Shown: piece by piece, positions 43,666 to 52,002 of the stretch
How positions within the stretch are numbered: the stretch's first letter is position 1
How the letters are laid out: every line of letters begins with the position of its first letter
From: DASQZT01 sp963728965
GTDB lineage: Bacteria; Acidobacteriota; Terriglobia; Bryobacterales; Bryobacteraceae
DNA: 64,000 nucleotides
NCBI GenBank assembly: GCA_963728965.1
Contig: CAVSMH010000008.1
Span: 1,054,001 to 1,118,000, forward strand
Reading direction: 5' to 3'
Program-made: the position numbers and the translations under genes
The notes under the pieces: model-generated
The model's database searches: none
Seen by the model: the letters and a program-made list of their open reading frames with translations, nothing else
What the model was told of the DNA's origin: nothing

Positions 43666-44775
43666 ATGCGGCGTCTCCTGGTCCTCGGCCTGTTCGCGTT
43701 TGCCGCCTGTCGCCACGCCCCGCCCCCCGCATCGAGGGTAATCCATGTGCGGGTCGCCGGCGACCCGGGCTTCCGCCAGCATACCAACTGGCGCGATCTG
43801 GCCGCCTCGCGCATTCAGGCCGTCTCCCACATCCTCGATACGGACTGCAATGTCCGTCTCGAGCTGACCGGCACCTCCGAATGGGCCCCGGATGCGGTGA
43901 CGCAGGAGGAACGCCGCCGCTCCCTGATCGGCGCGCAGAGTGACGGCAACTGGCTGTTCCTCGGATTCACCGGGGCCGATCCGGCCGCGCCCGAACCCGG
44001 TGTGGTGGTTCCTTTCGATGGTCGTGTGCTCGTCTTTGACGACCCCACCCGGTCCGAGCCCCAGAATGTAGCTAATCTTGCGCACCTGCTGGGCCACATG
44101 TTCGGCGCCTGGCACTCCCCCGATGCCCGCTCCCTCATGCACCTGCCCCCGGGAACGGATTTCGACCCAACCGCGCTGGCCTGTCTGCGGGCCATGCGCA
44201 CCTTCGATACACGCACCGGCGCCAGGGGCCTCACCACCGAAAGCCAGAACGAGTTGACCCGGCTCTGGACCGAAGCCAAGGCCGATCCGTCGACGCAGCC
44301 GCTCTTCCAGTATTTCGCCGCCAGCGGTTACGAACTCATTGGCATGGGCTTGCTCCCGCAGGCGGTCGACTCGTTGGCGAGGGCCATCGATTTCAATCCT
44401 GCCGATATCCGTATTCATTACGCCCTGGCCACCACGGATTTGCTCCTGAGTCGATACCACGCTGCCGCCGAAGAGTTCGGCAAGCTGGCGGAACTCGACC
44501 CGCGATCGGCTCCGGGGCTGAAAAACCTGGCGCGCGTATTGATCGAGTCCGGTCCGCGGCAAGGAGCCGTGGCGTCCGTGCGTAAGGCCTCCGAATTGAT
44601 GCCGGAGAACGCGGCGCTGCACGCCAACCTGGGCAGCGTCCTGGCCCATATCAACGGCCATCTGGACGAGGCCATCGAGGAGTTGCGCCTGGCCGAGCGC
44701 CTGAGCCCCGACGATCCGAACATCAAGACCATTCTCCAGGCGGCCCTTCAGGCGAAAACCCAGGGCCGGAATTAG
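43666..44775 (+). CDS. Metzincin-like lipoprotein with TPR repeats, catalytic Glu replaced
   Basis: 369 residues from ATG 43666. Lipobox at LFAFAAC marks a lipoprotein. The middle reads HLLGHMFGAWHS followed by SLMH, which matches the metzincin zinc motif HExxHxxGxxH plus Met-turn except that Glu is Leu. The last 150 residues have TPR-like repeats (YHAAAEEFGKLAELDP, HLDEAIEELRLAERLSPDD). The first part has VIHVRVAGDPGF and GTSEWAPDAV. It may be a non-catalytic zinc-binding scaffold. An in-frame ATG 18 bases earlier would precede the signal region. Confidence 0.65.
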   Translation: MRRLLVLGLFAFAACRHAPPPASRVIHVRVAGDPGFRQHTNWRDLAASRIQAVSHILDTDCNVRLELTGTSEWAPDAVTQEERRRSLIGAQSDGNWLFLGFTGADPAAPEPGVVVPFDGRVLVFDDPTRSEPQNVANLAHLLGHMFGAWHSPDARSLMHLPPGTDFDPTALACLRAMRTFDTRTGARGLTTESQNELTRLWTEAKADPSTQPLFQYFAASGYELIGMGLLPQAVDSLARAIDFNPADIRIHYALATTDLLLSRYHAAAEEFGKLAELDPRSAPGLKNLARVLIESGPRQGAVASVRKASELMPENAALHANLGSVLAHINGHLDEAIEELRLAERLSPDDPNIKTILQAALQAKTQGRN

Positions 44776-45005
44776 GCATCGCCCCTACCGCGCACGGCCC
44801 CGTGTCAGCCGCGCACGGAGCGTGACCTTGAAGTTCCCCGAGCTAGAAACCCTGTCGAATCAGATGCAAGTCCGATTAGGTTACAATAGAAGTAAAGATA
44901 CATCTTCTGAGACAGGTGCATCTTCCGACCTTCGCCGGGAGAATCGCAAGCAGCTTTCCCGTGACCCAGGTTAATGCTGGCCCGCAGAAAGGACGCACAT
45001 CGATC

Positions 45006-45479
45006 ATGCTTTTTGAGAGCACTACGCTTCTATTGCGGAGCATCGTACAATCGCTCGAGACCGCCGACGAAAGTCGGTGGGACGATCACATGGAATGCGG
45101 CAAGCAGTGCATTTACGAGTTGCACCAGATGTCGCGCTCGTCCAACCGCATGCACAAACCGGACGCCAATTACCGGTTGCAGACGGCCGCGGAGAGGGCG
45201 ATTCGGGCAATTCCGCATGTAAGAACCATGAATGGAGCAGTTCGGGGGAGAGACCGCCAGATGGCGATTGAATCCGGCAAAGCTGCGATTGCCGAAATGA
45301 ACGGGACCAGCATCTCACACCCGCCTCTGCTTTCCGCCGCCACGAGCGCCGGCAGCACGAAACCCGAAATAAAAGTGCCGCCACCCGCGGCCAGAACGAA
45401 ACGGGTTAAGGCGTCTGCCGGGAAGCGGACGGCGGTTGCGAAACGAAGGCCGGCACGGGTTGCCTCGGCAAACGCCTAG
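45006..45479 (+). CDS. Small protein with basic Ala/Lys/Arg-rich C-terminal tail
   Basis: 157 residues from ATG 45006; the frame is open before this but without support. The first 100 residues are helical and soluble (MLFESTTLLLRSIVQSLE, then LQTAAERAIRAIPHVRTM). The C-terminal 45 residues are Pro/Ala/Lys/Arg-rich (AARTKRVKASAGKRTAV, KRRPARVASANA), similar in composition to bacterial histone-H1-like tails. No family recognised. A TACAAT -10-like hexamer lies at 44882-44887, with no convincing -35. The preceding gap of 230 bases shows nothing else. Confidence 0.5.
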   Translation: MLFESTTLLLRSIVQSLETADESRWDDHMECGKQCIYELHQMSRSSNRMHKPDANYRLQTAAERAIRAIPHVRTMNGAVRGRDRQMAIESGKAAIAEMNGTSISHPPLLSAATSAGSTKPEIKVPPPAARTKRVKASAGKRTAVAKRRPARVASANA

Positions 45480-45577
45480 CCCGTCCGCTTCTGGTATGAT
45501 CCTAGCAGCCGGCCGGCCGGCCGGTGATGGTCTGCCGTTTCCACCGCAAGCGGCCAGGCAGAGCTGGAGCTATCGCC

Positions 45578-48262
45578 ATGCGACTCTTCTTACTCCCCGG
45601 TTTTCTGGGCCTGATGGCCACCATTCTGTATGCCCAAAGCCGGCCCCCGGCCGCTCAGGGACTTCCCCCTCTCATTGACCGCGAGCTGCTCTTCGGCAAC
45701 CCCGAGATCGCCGGGCCGCAGCTCTCGCCCGACGGCAAGTATGTCGCCTTCGTCAAACCGTGGAACGGCACCTTGAATGTCTGGGTGAAGAAGACCGGCG
45801 AGCCGTTCAGCGCGGCCCGGCTGCTTACGACCGAAGCTAAGCGCCCCATCGGTGGCTATCTGTGGAGCCGCGACAGCAAGTACATCGGCTACGTCAAGGA
45901 CAACGACGGCGACGAGAACTTCAACCTGTACCTGGTGGACCCGTCCGCCGCGCCCGCCGCCGGATCCCCCGCGCCTCCGTCGCGCGACCTCACCGGGCTC
46001 AAGGGCGTGCGCGTGCTTCTCTACAGCGCTCCCAAGGCCGAGCCCGACGTGGTGTACATCGGTATCAACGACCGCGACAAGGCGTGGCACGACCTGTACA
46101 AGATCAAGCTGTCCACCGGCGAGAAGAGCCTGATCCGCAAGAATACCGAGCGCGTCGCAAGCTGGTTCTTCGACCTCCAGGGAAACCTGCGGCTGGCCCT
46201 CCGGGTGGCCGATAATGGCGATCAGGAAGTCCTGCGCGTAGACGCCGACACCTTCACCAAGGTGTATTCGTGCAACGTGTTTGAAGGTTGTGGCCCGCTC
46301 CGTTACCACAAAGACGGAAAACGGGTCTACATGGAAACCAACAAGGGCGATGCCAACGATCTGAGCGAGCTGGTCCTGTTCGATCCGGCCAGCGGCAAGA
46401 CCGAAGTGGTCGAGTCCGATCCGCTCAAACGGGTGGACCTGGGCGGCGCGTTCTTTTCGGAAGTCACCGATGAGGTGGTCTTCACCAGCTACGAAGACGA
46501 CCACCAGCGTCGCTACTTCAAAGACAAAGCCTACGAGTCGGACTTCCACTGGCTGGACTCCAAACTCCCCGCGCGGGATATTTCCATCGTTTCCCGCACG
46601 CGCGACGAACGGCTCTGGCTGATCAATGCGCACAGCGATACCGAGCCGGGCGAAGTGTACCTCTTCGATCGCAAGGCAAAGGCCCTCAAGCTGCAATACA
46701 AGGTGCGCGAAAAGGTGCCGCGGGAAGCGCTGGCCTCGATGAAGGCGATTCGCTACAAGTCCTCGGACGGGCTGGAGATCCCGGCTTACCTGACCCTGCC
46801 CCGAGGCGTGCCCGCCAAGAACCTGCCCACGCTCGTCATTCCCCACGGCGGCCCGTGGGCGCGCGATTCGTGGGGCTACAACCCGCTGGCGCAGTTCTTC
46901 GCCAACCGCGGCTATGCCGTGCTCATGCCCAACTTCCGCGGCTCCACCGGATACGGCAAGAAGTTCCTCAACGCCGGCAACGGCGAGTGGGGGCGGAAGA
47001 TGCAGGACGACCTCACCTGGGGCGTCAAATACCTGATCGCGCAGGGCACGGCCGATCCCAAGCGCATCGGCATCCTGGGCGGCTCCTACGGCGGCTATGC
47101 CACCCTGGCCGGTGTGGCCTTCACTCCCGAACTCTACCGCGCCGCGGTCGATATTGTCGGCCCCTCGAACCTGGTCAGCCTGCTCGAAGCCATCCCGCCG
47201 TATTGGGAGGCCGGCCGCAAGATCATGTATGCGCGCATGGCCGATCTCGGCACCGCGGAAGGCAAGGCCTGGCTCAAGGAGCGCTCCCCGCTGCACGCGG
47301 CGGCCAAGATCCGCACCCCGCTCCTGGTGGCCCAGGGCGCCAACGATCCGCGCGTCAACCGCGCCGAAGCCGAGCAGATCGTCATCGCGCTTCGCGACCG
47401 CGGCTTTCCGGTCGAGTACATTCTCGCCCCCGACGAAGGACACGGCTTCGCGCGCCCGGTGAACAACATGGCGCTGTTCATGGCGTCGGAGAAGTTTCTG
47501 GCCAAACACCTGGACGGACGCTACCAGGAAGGCGGCACTCCCGAAGTGGTGAAGCGACTGGCCGAGATCACCGTCGATCCCAAGAACGTGACGCTCTCGC
47601 GGAAGGTGGAAGCATCCGCCGTCGGCGTACCCAAACCCGCGGTGGACTTGAAGCCCGGCACGTACAAATACGCCATGACGATCTCGTTGGGCGCCCAGCA
47701 GGTCAAGATGAGCGCCACTACGGTCATCAAGGAGGAGAACGGCGCCTGGACGGCCGTGGACACCATCGAATCGGCCATGGTGAACGCGGTCGATACGACC
47801 ACCCTGGAGAAGGGCACGCTCATTCCGCGCAAGCGCGCCATCAAGCAGGGCCCCATGGAAGTGGCGCTCGATTTCGCCGGCGACAAGGCGGCGGGCACGG
47901 TCACCATGAACGGCCAGGCCAAGCCGATGTCAGCGGATCTCGGCGGGCCTTTGTTCGGCGATGGCGCGGGCAGCGTGCAGGCCATGGCCTGCCTCCCCCT
48001 GGCCGAGAATTACTCCACCACGTTTCGCAACTTCGACACCCAGAAACAGAAGGTCAAGCTGATGCAACTCAAGGTGACCGGCGCGGAAGCCGTCACGGTG
48101 CCTGCCGGCAAGTTCGACGCCTTCAAGGTGGAGGTCACCTCGGCCGACGGCGGCAATGATCATCTGACGCTGTGGATCGCCAAGGAAGGCCGCCAGGTGG
48201 TGAAGATGTCGGCGATCATGGCCTCCATGGGCGGCGCCACCATGAATTCGGAGTTGCAGTAA
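45578..48262 (+). CDS. Exported S9 (prolyl oligopeptidase-type) peptidase with extra C-terminal domain
   Basis: 894 residues from ATG 45578, chosen for the GGAGC eight bases upstream. Signal peptide (RLFLLPGFLGLMATILYA). Residues about 40-370 form the WD/beta-propeller (LSPDGKYVAFVKPW, WSRDSKYIGYVKD). The alpha/beta-hydrolase part has the nucleophile in LGGSYGGYATLAG, the Asp in QGANDPRVNRAEAE and the His in PDEGHGFARPVN. A further 200 residues (from about 690) make a beta-rich domain with GTYKYAMTISLG and AVTVPAGKFDAFKVEV, resembling DUF3108. Cleaves peptides after Pro or similar residues in the periplasm. Confidence 0.88.
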   Translation: MRLFLLPGFLGLMATILYAQSRPPAAQGLPPLIDRELLFGNPEIAGPQLSPDGKYVAFVKPWNGTLNVWVKKTGEPFSAARLLTTEAKRPIGGYLWSRDSKYIGYVKDNDGDENFNLYLVDPSAAPAAGSPAPPSRDLTGLKGVRVLLYSAPKAEPDVVYIGINDRDKAWHDLYKIKLSTGEKSLIRKNTERVASWFFDLQGNLRLALRVADNGDQEVLRVDADTFTKVYSCNVFEGCGPLRYHKDGKRVYMETNKGDANDLSELVLFDPASGKTEVVESDPLKRVDLGGAFFSEVTDEVVFTSYEDDHQRRYFKDKAYESDFHWLDSKLPARDISIVSRTRDERLWLINAHSDTEPGEVYLFDRKAKALKLQYKVREKVPREALASMKAIRYKSSDGLEIPAYLTLPRGVPAKNLPTLVIPHGGPWARDSWGYNPLAQFFANRGYAVLMPNFRGSTGYGKKFLNAGNGEWGRKMQDDLTWGVKYLIAQGTADPKRIGILGGSYGGYATLAGVAFTPELYRAAVDIVGPSNLVSLLEAIPPYWEAGRKIMYARMADLGTAEGKAWLKERSPLHAAAKIRTPLLVAQGANDPRVNRAEAEQIVIALRDRGFPVEYILAPDEGHGFARPVNNMALFMASEKFLAKHLDGRYQEGGTPEVVKRLAEITVDPKNVTLSRKVEASAVGVPKPAVDLKPGTYKYAMTISLGAQQVKMSATTVIKEENGAWTAVDTIESAMVNAVDTTTLEKGTLIPRKRAIKQGPMEVALDFAGDKAAGTVTMNGQAKPMSADLGGPLFGDGAGSVQAMACLPLAENYSTTFRNFDTQKQKVKLMQLKVTGAEAVTVPAGKFDAFKVEVTSADGGNDHLTLWIAKEGRQVVKMSAIMASMGGATMNSELQ

Positions 48263-48355
48263 TACCCGCGGGAGCGGTGTCGTCGCGGCCGACGGGCACA
48301 CTATGCCCACTATGCTGCAAGCAAGTACTTCGTTTTCAAGGATTGTACGTTTTTG

Positions 48356-48378
48356 AACGGGCACAGTGCGCCCGTTTT
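48356..48378 (+). terminator. Possible hairpin terminator after the S9 peptidase gene
   Basis: Inverted repeat AACGGGC / GCCCGTT with a 7-base loop (48356-48376), followed by TT. The U tract is short, so termination strength is doubtful. A second small hairpin GGGCA / TGCCC lies at 48294-48308. Confidence 0.35.
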
Positions 48379-48455
48379 GGCGGGGCCTGGAGGAGGCGGA
48401 GCGTCCTGGCCGCCGAAAGCGATATAATCCCCTCATCCGAGGCCCTCGACTTTTT

Positions 48456-49625
48456 ATGGCTTCCTCTTCGGCAACCCGATTGGACAGCCGGCCGCCGGCG
48501 GTGCAGGCCACCGATCGCGCGCCGGCACGGCTGGTGTCGCTGGACGCGTTTCGCGGCCTCACCATGGCTCTGATGGTGCTGGTCAATAATCCGGGAAGCG
48601 GCAGCGATTCGTACCAGCAGTTGCGCCACTCCGCCTGGCACGGGTGGACCCTGACGGACACGGTGTTCCCGTCGTTCCTTTGGATCGTCGGGGTTGCCAT
48701 CACTCTTTCGATGGGTAAGCGGCTGGCGCAGGGAATTCCGCGATCGAGGCTGCTGGCGCAGGCGTTCCGGCGCGCCGCGATCCTTTTCGTTCTGGGCCTG
48801 GCCGTCTACGCCTTTCCCCATTTCAACCCCGCCACGCAGCGCATCCTGGGCGTGCTGCAGCGCATCGCCATCTGTTTTCTGGTGGCATCGGCGATTTTTC
48901 TGTACACGAACCTGCGCGGTCAGATCGGCTGGCTCGTCGGCCTGCTGGTGGCGTACTGGTTGTTGATGACGCTCGTGCCGGTGCCCGGGTACGGAGCGGG
49001 CCGGCTGGACGTGCAGGGCAACTTCGCCCATTACGTGGACCACCTGGTCCTGGGCCGCCACAACTACGAGCCGACGGGCGACTGGGACCCGGAAGGCCTC
49101 ATCAGCACGCTGCCGGCGCTGGCGACGGCGCTGCTCGGCCTGCTGGCCGGACGGTTGCTGGGACAGCGGCGTCCGCTCGGTGAGCGCACCACCCGCCTTT
49201 TCCTTTCGGGCTGCGTATTACTGGCGGCGGGGTTGATCTGCAATCATTGGATGCCGATCAACAAGAAGCTGTGGACGGACTCGTTCTGCCTGTTCATGGC
49301 CGGGCTCGATTGCGTCGTCTATGCCGTCTTCGTCCAACTGGTGGACGGGTTTGGCTGGCGCCGGCTCACCCGGCCCGTCGTCATTCTGGGGATGAACGCG
49401 ATCACGATCTACATGGTGTCGGAGTTTGCGGCCGAACTCCTCGATGCCATCCGCTGGCAATCCGCCGGAGGATCGGTTTCGCTGCAGAGCTACCTTTACA
49501 ATACGCTGTTCGCTCCGCTGGCTTCACCGGCCAATGCGTCGCTGCTGTATTCGCTGGCCTTCACCGGCGCCATGTATGCCGTGGCATATGTCATGTACCG
49601 CCGGGGATGGTTCGTTCGGGTTTGA
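48456..49625 (+). CDS. HGSNAT/DUF5009-like membrane acyltransferase
   Basis: 389 residues from ATG 48456. After a short cytosolic start, RLVSLDAFRGLTMALMVLVNN is the signature of the heparan-alpha-glucosaminide N-acetyltransferase / DUF5009 family (NagX-type), followed by WHGWTLTDTVFPSFLWIVG. About ten membrane helices are visible. The conserved His lies in WHGWTLTD. It would move acetyl groups across the membrane onto a glycan or sugar. A TATAAT hexamer at 48423-48428 could be its -10, with no good -35. Confidence 0.85.
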   Translation: MASSSATRLDSRPPAVQATDRAPARLVSLDAFRGLTMALMVLVNNPGSGSDSYQQLRHSAWHGWTLTDTVFPSFLWIVGVAITLSMGKRLAQGIPRSRLLAQAFRRAAILFVLGLAVYAFPHFNPATQRILGVLQRIAICFLVASAIFLYTNLRGQIGWLVGLLVAYWLLMTLVPVPGYGAGRLDVQGNFAHYVDHLVLGRHNYEPTGDWDPEGLISTLPALATALLGLLAGRLLGQRRPLGERTTRLFLSGCVLLAAGLICNHWMPINKKLWTDSFCLFMAGLDCVVYAVFVQLVDGFGWRRLTRPVVILGMNAITIYMVSEFAAELLDAIRWQSAGGSVSLQSYLYNTLFAPLASPANASLLYSLAFTGAMYAVAYVMYRRGWFVRV

Positions 49626-49640
49626 AGGCGGGCGGACCGG

Positions 49641-49845
49641 CTATTCGTCGCGGAGGGCGATTATCGGGTCCACGCGCGAGGCCCGGCGCGGCGAACGGCA
49701 GCGGGCGGATCAACACGGCATTGACGACGCTGAAAATGGCGGTATTGGCGCCGATGGTCAGGGTCATCGTCAGAACCGTGGCGGCGGTAAAGACGGGGGA
49801 TTTTCGCAGGGTGCGGAGAGCGTATCGCAGGTCGGCGAGCAGCAT
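49641..49845 (-). pseudogene. MacB/FtsX-like (ADOP) permease with internal deletion
   Basis: The start (DLRYALRTLRKSPVFTAATV, then IGANTAIFSVVNAVLIRPLPF) is the conserved N-terminus of ADOP permeases, identical in pattern to the start of the intact gene at 58119-60524. It is followed, one frame off, by RRASRVDPIIALRDE and a stop at 49641, the standard C-terminus of the same family (intact copy ARRAARVDPTVALRYE). About 730 codons between are missing, so the gene is dead. The short frame ending at 49591 reads through the junction and is not a real protein. Confidence 0.82.
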
Positions 49846-49908
49846 GGGGTAGAGACGCGAAAGGGCGTGAATCGTCACGCCCCCCGCGTTCCACCATCCC
49901 GGCCCGAG

Positions 49909-50127
49909 CTAGTGCGCGTCCGCCCGTTTCAACGAGACGTGGCCGTTGGTGGTGGCAACGTGAATCAGCGGACCGCCGGAGCCCAGGTTCAGGTCCAGCC
50001 GGTGCGGTCTCGCGCTGCCTTCCATGGCGCCGGGAAAATCCGACTGCACGCGGCCGCTTTGAGTCTCCAGCTCGCGCATCTCGCAGCCGCACTGCCGGTA
50101 TACGTTCATTTGACAACCCTTCCCCAC
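49909..50127 (-). pseudogene. Remnant of a DUF4097-like adhesin/beta-helix protein
   Basis: 72 codons ending in LNLGSGGPLIHVATTNGHVSLKRADAH, where GSGGPxIHxxTTNGHVSI is the C-terminal mark of DUF4097-type proteins. Only this end is recognisable; the preceding residues do not form the expected repeat, so it is likely a leftover of a longer gene. It lies between the deleted ADOP gene and the promoter of the ABC operon. A tiny functional protein cannot be excluded. Confidence 0.5.
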
Positions 50128-50149
50128 GGTCCGTATGATGAAATTTCAT
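50110..50149 (+). promoter_or_regulatory. Promoter of the ABC/NAD operon with overlapping palindrome
   Basis: TTGACA at 50110-50115 (perfect), 18 bases, TATGAT at 50134-50139 (5 of 6), then the perfect 12-base palindrome ATGAAATTTCAT at 50138-50149 across the -10 end and start site. The palindrome is placed where a repressor would block initiation. The predicted leader is about 90 bases to the ATG at 50237. Confidence 0.6.
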
Positions 50150-50170
50150 TAGCATTCTGCTTCTGCGACA

Positions 50171-50198
50171 CCTCCGCGGAGGCAGGACGTGTGCCTCC
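50171..50198 (+). promoter_or_regulatory. Leader hairpins before the ABC operon
   Basis: The palindrome CCTCCGCGGAGG (50171-50182) shares its right half with a second stem, GGAGGCA (50178-50184) pairing with TGCCTCC (50192-50198) over a 7-base loop. The two are mutually exclusive. Whether this is a regulatory leader or chance cannot be told from sequence alone. Confidence 0.3.
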
Positions 50199-50236
50199 AT
50201 GGCAGTTAATCTCGTCTCTCGGAAGTTCGCAATCTT

Positions 50237-51235
50237 ATGATCAAAGTTGAAGGTCTTACCAAGCGATACGCCCGGACTGTCGCTGTAGACAACATCTCCT
50301 TCGAGGTGGAAAAAGGGCAGATCGTGGGTTTTCTGGGGCCGAACGGCGCCGGAAAAACAACGACCATGCGCGTGCTGACCTGCTTTCTGCCGCCCACCGA
50401 GGGCAGCGCCAACGTGGCCGGGTTCGACGTGCTCGAGCAGCCCCTGGAAGTGAAGAAACGCATCGGGTACCTGCCGGAAACCCCTCCGGTGTATCCCGAA
50501 ATGGAAACCGAGGAATACCTGCGGTTTGTGGGCCGGCTCAAGGGTATCGGAAAGGCCGCCATCGGGCGCCGCGTGGATGAAGTGATGGAGCGGTGCGCCG
50601 TGATGGACGTCCGCAAGAAGCTGATCGGCAAGCTCTCGAAAGGGTACCGGCAGCGCGTGGGACTCGCCCAGGCCATCATTCACAACCCGGATGTACTGGT
50701 GTTGGACGAACCGACGGCGGGGCTGGACCCCAAGCAGATCATCGAAACCCGCGAGCTGATCAAGGCGCTTTCGGGCGAGCACACCATCATTCTCAGCACC
50801 CACATTCTGTCGGAAGTGGAGCACTCCTGCGAGCGCGTCATCATCATCAATAAGGGCCGCCTGGTGGCCACGGACTCGGTGAGCAACCTGACCAACCGGC
50901 TGCGCGGGTCCGAATCGGTGGCGCTCGAGGTGGAGGCCAGCGACGGGCGGCCGAACCCCAGCGAGGTGCAGGGGCGGCTGGAACAGGTCTCCGGCGTGAG
51001 CCGCGTGGTGATGAAGGAAACCAAGGACAGCCGGCTGGTGTTCGAGGTCGAGAGCCTGCAAGGGCGGCACATTCGCGCCGACCTGGCGCGCACGGTGGTC
51101 AACTCCGGGTGGAACCTGAACGAATTGCGCGCGGTGGGGTTCAGCCTGGAAGACATCTTCCTGCAACTGACGGCCGCGGAGAAACGGGACCAGGAGCCGG
51201 AACCCGCCGGAGAGGAAAAAGGAGCCAAGAAGTGA
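50237..51235 (+). CDS. ABC transporter ATP-binding protein (GldA-like)
   Basis: 332 residues. Walker A GPNGAGKTTT, signature LSKGYRQRVGLAQ and Walker B VLVLDEPTAGLDP are complete, with the switch His in ILSTHILSEVE. The last 110 residues form the C-terminal extension common in GldA/ABC-2 ATPases (DUF4162-like). It should energise the membrane partner encoded next. The stop overlaps the start of that gene (GTGA). First gene of the operon with the promoter at 50110. Confidence 0.9.
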   Translation: MIKVEGLTKRYARTVAVDNISFEVEKGQIVGFLGPNGAGKTTTMRVLTCFLPPTEGSANVAGFDVLEQPLEVKKRIGYLPETPPVYPEMETEEYLRFVGRLKGIGKAAIGRRVDEVMERCAVMDVRKKLIGKLSKGYRQRVGLAQAIIHNPDVLVLDEPTAGLDPKQIIETRELIKALSGEHTIILSTHILSEVEHSCERVIIINKGRLVATDSVSNLTNRLRGSESVALEVEASDGRPNPSEVQGRLEQVSGVSRVVMKETKDSRLVFEVESLQGRHIRADLARTVVNSGWNLNELRAVGFSLEDIFLQLTAAEKRDQEPEPAGEEKGAKK

Positions 51236-51999
51236 AGAACGTACTCCTGATCTGCCAGAAGGAGCTGAAGAGCTATTTCGCATCGCCCATCGCTTATCTG
51301 CTGATGGCATTTTTCGGGCTGATTTTCGGTTTTGGATTTTATACCGCCACGCGCGATTTCTATCGTTTCAGTTTTCAGGCGCAGATGATGGGGCAGTCGC
51401 AGCCGATGAATGTGAACGAGCAGATCATCCGGCCGCTGCTGGGGTTCGCGTCCACGGTGGCGCTGTTTTTGATCCCGATGATTACGATGCGGCTGTTTGC
51501 CGAAGAGAAGCGCACCGGGACGATCGAGCTGCTGATGACGTCGCCGGTGAAAGATATGGAGATCATCCTGGGCAAGTGGCTGGGGGCGATGCTGCTGTAT
51601 GTGTGCGTGCTGGGGATGTCGATGATCAACATCGCCATGCTGTTCGCCTGGGGCAAGCCCGATCTCAAGCCGGTGCTGGTGGCGTACCTGGGGCTGATTC
51701 TGCAAGGCGGGGTGCTGCTGGCGATCGGCGAGTTCATCTCCACCACCACGCGCAACCAGATCATTGCCGGGGGCGTCACATTTTTTGTATGTCTGCTGCT
51801 GTGGCTGCTGAGCTGGTTCACGGCATTTGACAGCGGCGCGTCGGCCAGCGTCGTCAACTACCTTTCGATCGTCACCCACTTCGAGAATTTCGCCAAAGGG
51901 GTGCTGGATTCGAAGGACATCGTCTTTTATCTTTCCATGATTTTCTTTGCCCTGTTCATCACGTCCCGGTCGATGGAATCGCTGCGGTGGAGGGCGTAA
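51232..51999 (+). CDS. ABC-2 type permease (GldF-like)
   Basis: 255 residues from GTG 51232, preceded by AAGGAGCC; the open frame begins earlier but inside the ATPase gene. Six membrane helices, for example SPIAYLLMAFFGLIFGFGFY, VALFLIPMITMRLF and GGVTFFVCLLLWLLSWF. The loop after TM2 carries EEKRTGTIELLMTSPVKD, the ABC-2 coupling element. Membrane half-transporter working with the ATPase and the next gene. Starts as a four-base overlap and ends 3 bases before the next gene. Confidence 0.9.
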   Translation: MKNVLLICQKELKSYFASPIAYLLMAFFGLIFGFGFYTATRDFYRFSFQAQMMGQSQPMNVNEQIIRPLLGFASTVALFLIPMITMRLFAEEKRTGTIELLMTSPVKDMEIILGKWLGAMLLYVCVLGMSMINIAMLFAWGKPDLKPVLVAYLGLILQGGVLLAIGEFISTTTRNQIIAGGVTFFVCLLLWLLSWFTAFDSGASASVVNYLSIVTHFENFAKGVLDSKDIVFYLSMIFFALFITSRSMESLRWRA

Positions 52000-52002
52000 G
52001 GC

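Noticed and set aside
45590..47509. Minus-strand open frame opposite the S9 peptidase
   Set aside because: No start signal or motif; S9 catalytic motifs are clear on the plus strand.
49591..49878. 95-residue minus-strand frame taken as a small protein
   Set aside because: It is the N-terminus of an ADOP permease read out of frame past a deletion junction.
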